Positions 27,712 to 35,385 of a stretch of DNA of 64,000 nt are shown here, piece after piece. Source of the stretch: Acidimicrobiaceae bacterium. Lineage in GTDB: Bacteria > Actinomycetota > Acidimicrobiia > Acidimicrobiales > Aldehydirespiratoraceae. The notes beneath the pieces were generated by a model. The model was not told the DNA's origin, did not search any database, and saw nothing but the letters and a program-made list of their open reading frames with translations. The stretch lies in contig VXTM01000007.1 in assembly GCA_009837445.1 (NCBI GenBank), forward strand, positions 124,001-188,000, in the 5' to 3' direction. A program made the position numbers and the translations under genes. Positions within the stretch are counted from its first letter, which is position 1. Every line of letters begins with the position of its first letter.

Positions 27712-28755
27712 TTAGAGGGGCTTGCGGGCCAGGAAGCAGTACAGAGGCGTGAAGATCCCTGATCTGCCGCCGGCGGCATAGGCACTGGCGGTCCGGTCCA
27801 GCATCTCGACGACGTCGGCCGAACCCTTCGGCAGGATCCTCAGCACCTCGGCCAGCCTGGATCCCCCGATTGCCGTCTTGCGGCCCTGCGGAACCCCGAT
27901 CAGGGAGTTGCCCAACTTTCTGTTCCAGCTCTCCAGCGGCTGGTACCACGGCGTGGCCGGACCGTCCTGTTCGGCGCCCCGGTCGATCCCCTCGATGAGC
28001 TCGAATCCCACCGCTTCGAGCGTCCGGTCCACCTCGTGCGTCGTGGCTATCTCCTTGAGCGCTATGCCGTGCATCAGGTCTTGCTTCATGGCCTGATGCT
28101 CGTCGTCGTCGGGATCGAACCTGTCCGTCATGCACATCTCTTGACCCCAGAAGAGGGCTCCGGGCTTCAGCACTCGGAAGATCTCGGTGAAGGCGCCCGC
28201 CTTGTCCGGCGCATGGCATGTGGATTCGATCGCGTAGCCGCGGTCGAACGTGCCGTCCGCGACGGCCGCCATGTCCATGAAGCTGCACACCAGGTAGTCG
28301 ACCATGTGATCGAGCCCGGCCGCGGCGTTCAACGACCTTGCCCTGTCCATCTGGGTCTCATTGATGTTGACCCCGACGACGGAGACACCGGCCTCCTTCA
28401 CGACGCGGCGCATCGGGCCGCCGATCCCGCAGCCGATATCGACCACCGTCATGCCCTCGCTCAGCTCCAGCTTGGAGATCATCAGTCGCTGGTGCCTGAT
28501 CTTGGAGTCCTCCACGCTCTCTCCGGGCGACAGCGGCGCGAAGTGCAGGGACTCGCCCCAACCCCACACCATCAGCTCGTTGGAGATGTCGTAGTACTCC
28601 CTGACGGTCTCGGTGTGGTCATAGCCCGCAGCGTTGGCATCTCGCGCCGACGCTCTGTCGAGCCATCCGTCGAAACGCCGGATCCGGTTGGCGACTCCCC
28701 CCTCGACCCGGTCCGCCGCCCTCAGTCCGGTGAGCACTCGCAATAGCTTGGACAT
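27712..28755 (-). CDS. Sterol C-24 methyltransferase homologue (ERG6/SMT-like)
   Basis: SAM-dependent methyltransferase of 347 residues from ATG 28755. Four regions characteristic of eukaryotic sterol methyltransferases are present in order: the aromatic 'Y-x2-GWG-x-S-x-HF' motif (VWGWGESLHFAPLSPGES), SAM motif VVDIGCGIGGPMRRV, YAIESTCHAPDKAGAF, and ATPWYQPLE. The C-terminus ends in GGRSGIFTPLYCFLARKP, matching the SMT C-terminal domain of ERG6 (GGKSKLFTP-type). Such a gene in a bacterium is rare; related proteins that alkylate sterols have been described only recently in uncultured bacteria. It lies 54 bases after ctaG on the same strand and may be read from the oxidase operon. Codon use looks less GC3-biased by eye. 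Alternative: methylation of another triterpenoid or tocopherol-like substrate, but the SMT_C domain argues for a sterol. Confidence 0.85.
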   Translation of the reverse strand: MSKLLRVLTGLRAADRVEGGVANRIRRFDGWLDRASARDANAAGYDHTETVREYYDISNELMVWGWGESLHFAPLSPGESVEDSKIRHQRLMISKLELSEGMTVVDIGCGIGGPMRRVVKEAGVSVVGVNINETQMDRARSLNAAAGLDHMVDYLVCSFMDMAAVADGTFDRGYAIESTCHAPDKAGAFTEIFRVLKPGALFWGQEMCMTDRFDPDDDEHQAMKQDLMHGIALKEIATTHEVDRTLEAVGFELIEGIDRGAEQDGPATPWYQPLESWNRKLGNSLIGVPQGRKTAIGGSRLAEVLRILPKGSADVVEMLDRTASAYAAGGRSGIFTPLYCFLARKPL

Positions 28756-28809
28756 CCGCAGCAACCGTAGACGCTTAGCGTGCCGGAACGGCCATTATCC
28801 GCTCGGCCC

Positions 28810-29715
28810 TTAGAGGCGGGGCTCGGGGGGCGGGGGGCCGAGGCGCTCGAACTCGGCCTCGACATCGGCCGTGGTGAGGGTGTTGGCCAACACCCGGAGA
28901 CGGCGATCCTCGGCGTCGGCGCGCCTCTGGGCGGCCGAGAAACGGAAGAACCGGATGGCAATCAAGGTCCACAGGTAGAAGCCGCCGAGCACTTTCATGA
29001 TCGCGCCGGCTGCCTGCTGGTCGGCGGCCACCGAGATACCGAACAGACGCTGGGCATGGTCGTAGACCGGGTACACCGAGCCCTCGGCGAAGGTCAGCCA
29101 CGCGGCCGGCACGGTGGGGATGATCGACATGGCGAACAGGTACACCATCTTGGCCGGCTCCGACAGGTGCAGCTCCCGCAGCGGCCCGACGACCGGTGTC
29201 CACATGGCCAGCGCGCTGGCGAACATGAGCAGGTGCATGGCGTAGTGGAAGGGGCCACTGCGCACCGACAGCTCCACCACGGTGTTCCAGTGCATCAGTG
29301 CCTGCAGCGCGTTGAAGGCCACCCCGGCCACCAGCGGATGCACCAGGCGCCGGATTACCTTGGCCGAGCGCGAGCCGTCGACCACGATGAGTCGGGCCAG
29401 CCACTCGGGCACGGCCATCAGCAGCAGCGGCGGCACCACGAAGCTGATCAGCAGGTGCTGCACCATATGCACCGAGTACAGGTACTCCTCGGCGATGTCG
29501 TGCATGGGCCAGTCGGCCGAGACCCACAGCAGAGCCACTCCCGCGACGAAGCACAGCCGCTGGCGCTTGGTAACTGCGGCTACGCCCGGCGGCACCGCCA
29601 CCGGGGCCACCACCCTCACCACGTAGACGGCCAGGCCGATCAGCAGGGCGACCGTCAGCCACACCTCGGGATGGAACTGGAAGCGCCAGGCGTCGGTGGC
29701 AGCCAGCGCGCCCAT
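28810..29715 (-). CDS. ctaG: Cytochrome c oxidase assembly protein CtaG (caa3-type)
   Basis: Membrane protein of 301 residues with seven hydrophobic segments. This is the Bacillus-type CtaG (not the Cox11 type), needed for copper delivery or assembly of the caa3 oxidase. Conserved His and acidic residues are visible in SADWPMHDIAEEYLYSVHMVQH and in the later MHWNTVVEL and FHYAMHLLMF. The hydrophilic C-terminus carries a coiled-coil-like basic/acidic patch. It is the last of the oxidase genes and ends 54 bases before the sterol methyltransferase-like gene. Confidence 0.88.
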   Translation of the reverse strand: MGALAATDAWRFQFHPEVWLTVALLIGLAVYVVRVVAPVAVPPGVAAVTKRQRLCFVAGVALLWVSADWPMHDIAEEYLYSVHMVQHLLISFVVPPLLLMAVPEWLARLIVVDGSRSAKVIRRLVHPLVAGVAFNALQALMHWNTVVELSVRSGPFHYAMHLLMFASALAMWTPVVGPLRELHLSEPAKMVYLFAMSIIPTVPAAWLTFAEGSVYPVYDHAQRLFGISVAADQQAAGAIMKVLGGFYLWTLIAIRFFRFSAAQRRADAEDRRLRVLANTLTTADVEAEFERLGPPPPEPRL

Positions 29716-29721
29716 GGCCAG

Positions 29722-30069
29722 CTAGACCCAGAACTCGAAGACCGTCAATGTGACCAGATAGACGCCGACGGCCAAAGTGAGTCCGGCCGTGAACATCCGG
29801 CCGAACAGCTTGCTGTCGAAGCGCAGGTGCATGAACCAGGTGGCCACCAAATAGAACTTGACGATCATCATGAAGATAAGCGACGGCACCAGCGCAACTC
29901 CCCAGTCGACCACCGACTCGAAGTAGGTGAACACCTCCAGCGCGGTGATCACGGCCAGAACGACGGCGATCTTGACATAGGCCCAGTCCGATGGATGGGC
30001 GTGTTCGGTGTCGTGGTGCTCGGCAGCCGTGTCGGGCTCGGAGTGCTCGGAGGTGGCGGTGTCGCTCAT
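29722..30069 (-). CDS. ctaF: Cytochrome c oxidase subunit IV (prokaryotic, CtaF)
   Basis: Small membrane subunit of 115 residues: a His/Glu-rich hydrophilic N-terminus (HHDTEHAHPSDWAYVK) and three hydrophobic segments, including MMIVKFYLVATWFMHLRFDSK, which is the highly conserved second helix of COX4_pro. It assists CuB-site assembly in the oxidase. It starts 10 bases after the ctaE stop. Assignment from both motif and gene position. Confidence 0.9.
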   Translation of the reverse strand: MSDTATSEHSEPDTAAEHHDTEHAHPSDWAYVKIAVVLAVITALEVFTYFESVVDWGVALVPSLIFMMIVKFYLVATWFMHLRFDSKLFGRMFTAGLTLAVGVYLVTLTVFEFWV

Positions 30070-30079
30070 GGCAGGGGGA

Positions 30080-30712
30080 TCAGTCGGCCGGGATCAGGTA
30101 GATGACAGTGAAGATGAAGATCCACACGATGTCCACGAAGTGCCAGTAGAGGCCCACGATCTCCACCGTCTCCGCGTTGCGCTGGGTCAGCTTGCCCTTC
30201 ACCGACGCCACGAACAGCGACATCAGCATCACGATGCCGAGGCTCACGTGAACGCCGTGGAAGCCGGTCAGGGTGAAGAAGGCGCTGCTGGCCGGGTTCG
30301 TGGTGAAGGCGACGCCCTCACGCACGAAGCTGGTGAACTCGTAGACCTGCCCGCCGACGAATATCCCCCCGAGCAGCGCGGTGGCCAGAAGCCAGGTGCG
30401 GCCGGCCTCGTCCTCGCCCCGGGACACCGCGGAGAGGGCCAGCACCATCGTCAGCGAGCTCATCAGCAGCACGAACGAGCTCACCGACGTGAACGGGATG
30501 TCGAACACGTCGGTGGGCAGGGTGCGGCCGTTGCCCCGGGTCTTGTACAGCAGGTAGGTGGAGATCAGCCCGCCGAACAGCAGGCACTCCGAGCCCAGGA
30601 ACACCCACATGGCCAGCTTGGTGTGCGACAGGCCTGTCGTGGTGGCGTGGGGATCGTGACCGTGGTCCGACACGTCGTGGGCGTGATCAGCCACTAGGGG
30701 TTCGGCGCTCAT
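30080..30712 (-). CDS. ctaE: Cytochrome c oxidase subunit III
   Basis: Membrane subunit of 210 residues with five segments, typical of the short prokaryotic form lacking the first two helices. Landmarks: AMWVFLGSECLLFGGLIS, FTLTGFHGVHVSLGIVML, and the C-terminal VEIVGLYWHFVDIVWIFIF. The N-terminus is His-rich (DHAHDVSDHGHDPHA). It overlaps the ctaD stop region by ATGA (start 30712, ctaD stop 30709), so it is translationally coupled. Confidence 0.95.
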   Translation of the reverse strand: MSAEPLVADHAHDVSDHGHDPHATTTGLSHTKLAMWVFLGSECLLFGGLISTYLLYKTRGNGRTLPTDVFDIPFTSVSSFVLLMSSLTMVLALSAVSRGEDEAGRTWLLATALLGGIFVGGQVYEFTSFVREGVAFTTNPASSAFFTLTGFHGVHVSLGIVMLMSLFVASVKGKLTQRNAETVEIVGLYWHFVDIVWIFIFTVIYLIPAD

Positions 30713-32697
30713 GGTTGGTCGCCTTCGTCGTCCGGCTCGGCGTCACCGGCCTCGTGATGCTCTTCGTGGTGGTCGTGGGCGGCGTCGGGGTCGTCCACCG
30801 GTTCCATGGCCCAGGAGTAGAGCGAGGCGATCGTCAGGAGCGCGCCGACTAGTGCCAGCCACAGGTTGAAGATCAGGCCGTAGCCGATCAGCGGCAGCCC
30901 GACCGCCACCGCCAGCGGCCAGAACGACGGCGACGGCAGGTGCACGCCGGTGGCCTCGCCGGTCTGGGCCGCCTCCTCGGTGGTTGCGACCCGCACCACC
31001 TGGCCCTCGTCGTTCTCGGCGTACTTGGAGTGCCACCACTCGTCGCGGCCGTGCACCTGCGGCACGGTGTCGAAGTTGTGCGTCGGCACCGGCGACGGGA
31101 TCGACCACTCAAGGCTGCGGGCGTCCCACGGGTCCGGACCGGGCGGAGGCAGGTGGGGGGCGTCGCGTTTGGACTTGACCACGTTCCACATGAAGATCAG
31201 CACGCTCACCGCGATCAGAAGCGACCCGACGGTGGCCGCCATGTTCCAGAACTCGAAGCCGTAGCCCCGGGCGTAGGTGTCGATGCGGCGCGACATCCCC
31301 TGCAGGCCGAGGATGTGCATGGGGCCGAACGTGAGGTTGAAGCCCACCAGCATGATCCAGAAGTTCCAGTTGCCGAGCCGCTCGTTGAGGAAGTGGCCCC
31401 ACACCTTGGGCCACCAGAAGTACAGGCCCGCGAACAGGCCGAGCACCCCGCCCCCGAAGATCACGTAGTGGAAGTGGGCCACGATGTAGTAGGTGTCGGT
31501 CTGCTGGGTGTCGGCCGGGGCAACCGAGTGGGTCACGCCAGACAGGCCGCCGATGGTGAACATGGCCACCGTCGCCACCGCGAACTTCATGGCCACCGTG
31601 AAGCGCAGCTTCCCGCCCCACATAGTGGCAAGCCAGTTGAGGACCTTCACCCCCGTCGGCACTGCGATGAACATCGTCGAGAGCGAGAAGGCGGCCACCG
31701 AGATAGGGCCCATGCCCGACACGAACATGTGGTGGGCCCACACGCCCCAGCCCATGAAGCCGATGGCGATCCCGGAGAACACCATGAACTCGTAGCCGAA
31801 CAGGGGCTTGCGGCTGAAGGTGGGGATGATCTCCGACACCACCCCGAAGGCGGGCAGGATGATGATGTACACCTCCGGATGGCCGAATATCCAGAATAAG
31901 TGCTGCCATAAGAGCGGGTCGGCGCCGGCGTCTGGATTGAAGAACTGGGCATCGAAGAGCCGGTCGAACATCAATAGGAACAGGGCCACGGTGATCACCG
32001 GCAGCGCGAACAGCAGCAGGAACTGCGTGATCAGCAGCATCCAGGTGAGCACCGGCATGCGCATCAGCGTCATGCCCGGCGCCCGCATGTTGAGGCAGGT
32101 GACGATCAGGTTCACCGACGACACCAGCGAGGCGATGCCCAGGATCTGCAGGCCGATGGCGTAGAAGTCCACGCCGTGGCTGGGCGAGAAGGCCACGCCG
32201 CTGTTGGTCGAGTAGCAGAACCACCCGCAGTCTGCGCCGCCGCCGCCCACTATCCACGAGGTGTTCAGGAAGATGGCGCCCGACAGCCAGATCCAGTACG
32301 AAAGCGCGTTGAGGCGGGGGAAGGCCACGTCGCGGGCCCCGATCTGCAACGGGATGAAGTAGTTCGCGAAGGCGGCCGCCAGCGGCATGATGAACAGGAA
32401 CACCATGGTGACGCCGTGCATGGTGTACACCTGGTTGTAGACGTCGGCGCCTAGCACCGAGCCCTCGGGCGCGGCCAGCTGCAGCCGGATCAGCAGCGCC
32501 TCGACCCCGCCGACCAGGAAGAAGAACATCGCCGAGGCGCCGTACAGGATCCCGATGCGCTTGTGGTCGACGGTGCTTAGCCAGTCCCGCCAGCCCCTGC
32601 CCTCCTGGGGGCGGGTGAACACGCCGAGGGGCCGCTCGGCGTAGCGGGCGGTGTCGCCCGGGCCGAGCTCGAGGGGCGTCTTCTCAGTGATCGCCAT
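30709..32697 (-). CDS. ctaD: Cytochrome c oxidase subunit I
   Basis: Catalytic subunit of the haem-copper oxidase, 662 residues. All redox ligands are in place: His94 (YTMHGVT, low-spin haem), His273 and Tyr277 (FGHPEVY, CuB and cross-linked Tyr), His322-His323 (VWAHHMF, CuB), His408 and His410 (VAHFHYVIF, high-spin and low-spin haems). The proton-pumping D/K-channel region looks intact. The C-terminus carries about 110 residues beyond the usual end, including two extra hydrophobic helices and an acidic His-rich tail. It sits between ctaC and ctaE; it reduces oxygen to water at the plasma membrane. Confidence 0.97.
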   Translation of the reverse strand: MAITEKTPLELGPGDTARYAERPLGVFTRPQEGRGWRDWLSTVDHKRIGILYGASAMFFFLVGGVEALLIRLQLAAPEGSVLGADVYNQVYTMHGVTMVFLFIMPLAAAFANYFIPLQIGARDVAFPRLNALSYWIWLSGAIFLNTSWIVGGGGADCGWFCYSTNSGVAFSPSHGVDFYAIGLQILGIASLVSSVNLIVTCLNMRAPGMTLMRMPVLTWMLLITQFLLLFALPVITVALFLLMFDRLFDAQFFNPDAGADPLLWQHLFWIFGHPEVYIIILPAFGVVSEIIPTFSRKPLFGYEFMVFSGIAIGFMGWGVWAHHMFVSGMGPISVAAFSLSTMFIAVPTGVKVLNWLATMWGGKLRFTVAMKFAVATVAMFTIGGLSGVTHSVAPADTQQTDTYYIVAHFHYVIFGGGVLGLFAGLYFWWPKVWGHFLNERLGNWNFWIMLVGFNLTFGPMHILGLQGMSRRIDTYARGYGFEFWNMAATVGSLLIAVSVLIFMWNVVKSKRDAPHLPPPGPDPWDARSLEWSIPSPVPTHNFDTVPQVHGRDEWWHSKYAENDEGQVVRVATTEEAAQTGEATGVHLPSPSFWPLAVAVGLPLIGYGLIFNLWLALVGALLTIASLYSWAMEPVDDPDAAHDHHEEHHEAGDAEPDDEGDQP

Positions 32698-32743
32698 GTT
32701 GCTCCAACACCTCCTCGTTCCCTATTGCCATGTCATCCCCATG

Positions 32744-33976
32744 TCACTCCACCTGGCTGGCTTCGATGATCCAGTCTGCGGGCCTCGCCCCCAGCCCTGA
32801 AAGGTAGGCCACCAAGTCGTCGATCTGCTGCTCGCTCAGATCCAGGTCGGGCATGCCACGGTACTGCTCGCCGGGCACGGTGTAGTTGGCTTTGAGATCT
32901 CCGGGATTGCGGAGCCAGGCCTCGAGCTGGACCCGGTTGAGCGACCCGTCGGCGTTGTAGGTGTTGAAGATGGCACCGGCGAAGGTGCTCCGGTTGGCGA
33001 AGTGGGTCAGGTTGGGAGCCGCTCCCGATGCCTGGTCGGCCCTCTCGAAGACGTCGTCGTTGACGCCCTCGATGACGTGGCAGGAGGTGCAGATGCCGGA
33101 GAAGACCTCCAGACCGGCCAGCGCGGCTGGATCGGTGGGCTCGGTCGCGTCCTGAGTGGTGTCGTCGACCCACGCCTGGAAGTCGGCGGGGCTCAACGCC
33201 ACCGTCTGCATCCTCATGCGGGAGTGGGACAGGCCGCAGAACTCGGTGCACTGCCCGAAGTAGAAGCCGGGATCGGACGCCTCGATCTTCCAGGGCGAGA
33301 ACCGGTTGGGCACCGCGTCGCGTTTGCCGTTGAGGGCCGGGATCCAGAAGGAGTGGATCACATCGCGCGAAGTGATGATCAGCTCGATCTCCTCGCCGGT
33401 GGGGATCATCATCTGGCCGGAGGTGACGATGTCGGCCGGCGGCAGCGTCTTGGCGTCGCCGTGGGCCCTCAGATCGGCCAAGTCGACCTGGTCGCTGAAG
33501 TAGTAACGGAACTCCCACCACCACTGGTTGCCCACCACCACCACGGTCGGCTCCCAGGTGACGCTGTGGCCGTCGACGGCGACCTCCATGGTGTTGGCCT
33601 CGGTGGCGTCCACGGTGGGGAGCGACCACAGCATGAGGACCGCGACGGCGGCCATGGTGACGAGGAACCCCACGGTCCAGCCCACTTCGAGCGGGACGTG
33701 GCCGTGGGTCTGTGCGGGCCACTGGTCGTCGCCCTCGTAGCTGGAGACCCGGTGCCGCCAGATCAGCCACACCATGGCCACCGTGATGCCCACGAACACC
33801 ACCGCGGCGATCCAGAACACCGGAAGCACTCCCCTGGAGTGCAGTTCCCTGGCGATCGGGCCCTGCGGCGCGAAGGTGTCGAGCTCGGCGTCGGATGCAC
33901 AGCCGGTGGCGATGGCCGCGACAAACAGCAACAGCACCCAGGCGAGCACACGGTTCAAGGGCCGCGAGGTGCGCAC
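32744..33976 (-). CDS. ctaC: Cytochrome c oxidase subunit II with fused cytochrome c domain
   Basis: 410 residues. A lipoprotein-like signal ends with IATGC (Cys26), then two membrane helices and the CuA domain with GQCTEFCGLSHSRM (both Cys, His and Met ligands) and VIHSFWIPAL. The C-terminal third is a monohaem cytochrome c: CTSCH for haem attachment and YRGMPDLDL supplying the likely axial Met. This caa3-type layout means electrons can be taken directly from a donor complex without soluble cytochrome c. The upstream membrane protein stops 1 base before its ATG. Confidence 0.95.
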   Translation of the reverse strand: MRTSRPLNRVLAWVLLLFVAAIATGCASDAELDTFAPQGPIARELHSRGVLPVFWIAAVVFVGITVAMVWLIWRHRVSSYEGDDQWPAQTHGHVPLEVGWTVGFLVTMAAVAVLMLWSLPTVDATEANTMEVAVDGHSVTWEPTVVVVGNQWWWEFRYYFSDQVDLADLRAHGDAKTLPPADIVTSGQMMIPTGEEIELIITSRDVIHSFWIPALNGKRDAVPNRFSPWKIEASDPGFYFGQCTEFCGLSHSRMRMQTVALSPADFQAWVDDTTQDATEPTDPAALAGLEVFSGICTSCHVIEGVNDDVFERADQASGAAPNLTHFANRSTFAGAIFNTYNADGSLNRVQLEAWLRNPGDLKANYTVPGEQYRGMPDLDLSEQQIDDLVAYLSGLGARPADWIIEASQVE

Positions 33977-33977
33977 G

Positions 33978-34790
33978 TCAGTGGCCTTCCTCAGTCACGG
34001 CCGGTTCACCGGACTCCTCGTGGGTGTCGTCGGAATGGTGCTCGACCTCGTGGTGGACGAACTCGCGCTCACCGGCCACCGCGGCGAGCACGCCGCCCAC
34101 CACCAGCAGCAAGGCCGCCACCGGTCCCAGGATCCGCACGAGGCGACGGCCGAGGCCGGGGCGGCTGGCGTACAGCCAAGCGCCGCCGAGGATCAGCGCG
34201 GACACGACGCCCGCGACCCACACCGCCTCCAGCTTCGACACGTTCAGCAGGATGCGGGAGGCGGCCAGCACGACAACGGCAACACCGAGCGTGCCCACCA
34301 CCGGGATCTCGATGGGCGCCATGATGCGGTTGCGCAACTCCCGGTTGATCGCACGGTCGCCGGTGGCCCGGTCGGACCATGCGTCCATGGTCCACTCGAT
34401 CAGCGAGAGGAAGATCAGGGCGAGGCCCAGCACGAACACCATGGGGTGCAGCACCAGACCCACCGCGGCCGCTCCCAGGCCGAAGGCGGCGACCACCGGC
34501 CAGAAGCTGGCCGCCACCGGCTGGTCGGTGAGCACCTCGGCAAGGTTCTGGAGGCGGGCCTGAGCCGAGGCGTCGGCGTCGCGGAACGACACCAGCACCA
34601 GGCTGACGATTAGCGAGACGAAGGCCAGCCCGACGAGAACCCCGTAGCCGATGTGGTCGCCGACCCCGCCCTTCCAGCCCAACGAGATGGGGCCGACGTG
34701 GTTGCCGCCGGTGGTGTAGCCGTAGACGAGGGCAGCCGCGGTGAAGGCACCGAACAGACCGAAAAAGAACTTGAAACCGGTGGTGAACAT
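33978..34790 (-). CDS. Multi-pass membrane protein of the oxidase operon, unknown function
   Basis: 270 residues with about seven hydrophobic segments and an acidic His-rich tail (HHEVEHHSDDTHEESG), which may bind metal ions. A short amphipathic stretch in the middle (SFRDADASAQARLQNLAEVL) is exposed. I do not recognise the family with certainty; it resembles the oxidase-associated membrane proteins that accompany ctaC in some actinobacteria. The ATG at 34790 starts 10 bases after the upstream subunit III-like gene's stop; its own stop is 1 base from the ctaC start. Likely a structural or assembly partner of the oxidase. Confidence 0.6.
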   Translation of the reverse strand: MFTTGFKFFFGLFGAFTAAALVYGYTTGGNHVGPISLGWKGGVGDHIGYGVLVGLAFVSLIVSLVLVSFRDADASAQARLQNLAEVLTDQPVAASFWPVVAAFGLGAAAVGLVLHPMVFVLGLALIFLSLIEWTMDAWSDRATGDRAINRELRNRIMAPIEIPVVGTLGVAVVVLAASRILLNVSKLEAVWVAGVVSALILGGAWLYASRPGLGRRLVRILGPVAALLLVVGGVLAAVAGEREFVHHEVEHHSDDTHEESGEPAVTEEGH

Positions 34791-34800
34791 TCGCCGCGAC

Positions 34801-35385
34801 CTACTTCGTAATGAACACGACGTACCAGACCAGGAAGTAGCACAGCACGCACATGTGCCAGAACAGGGCCGAGGCCTGCACCGCGTGGGCCAGATCGCGG
34901 CCGAAGGGCCCCAGCAGTGAGCGGATGGTGGTGACCGTCAGCATCGCCATGGCCACCATCAGCATGGCGATGAACGAGCCGGTGACCGCGTAGAACAACA
35001 ACTCGGCCCGACCGCCGTCTATGGCGAAGGCGGTGTCCTGGTAGACGAACCAGAACTGGTTGATCACCGCGGCGCCGAACATAAGGGTGACGCCCAGCGC
35101 GATGAACCCGTGGGGCCGATCCTCGGCCCGGGCGGCCTGTACGGCCCACTGCACCGTCACGATAGACAGCGCCAGAGTCATCATCATCATCCCGGCGGGG
35201 CCGAGCTCGACCGCGCCGGACGGGAACCACTCCTCGCCCAGGGCCGCAGCCTGCTGACGCTGCTGGACGTACACCGAGACGAGGGCGGCGAAGACCATGA
35301 AGGCCGCCCCTGTGGCCAGCAGGGCGCCGACAACGACGGTTCGAGGACGGATCGCCTCCGCCGCGGGCAGCTCGGTCGTCCTCAT
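34801..35385 (-). CDS. Haem-copper oxidase subunit III-like protein
   Basis: 194 residues and five membrane segments resembling the subunit III fold (LFYAVTGSFIAMLMVAMAML; ASALFWHMCVLCYFLVWYV with the His-containing last helix). It is a second subunit-III paralogue besides ctaE and overlaps the subunit-I-like gene by ATGA, so the two form a pair. It may pair with the ligand-poor subunit-I-like protein rather than with the active oxidase. Function unclear; the fold assignment is moderately secure. Confidence 0.7.
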   Translation of the reverse strand: MRTTELPAAEAIRPRTVVVGALLATGAAFMVFAALVSVYVQQRQQAAALGEEWFPSGAVELGPAGMMMMTLALSIVTVQWAVQAARAEDRPHGFIALGVTLMFGAAVINQFWFVYQDTAFAIDGGRAELLFYAVTGSFIAMLMVAMAMLTVTTIRSLLGPFGRDLAHAVQASALFWHMCVLCYFLVWYVVFITK

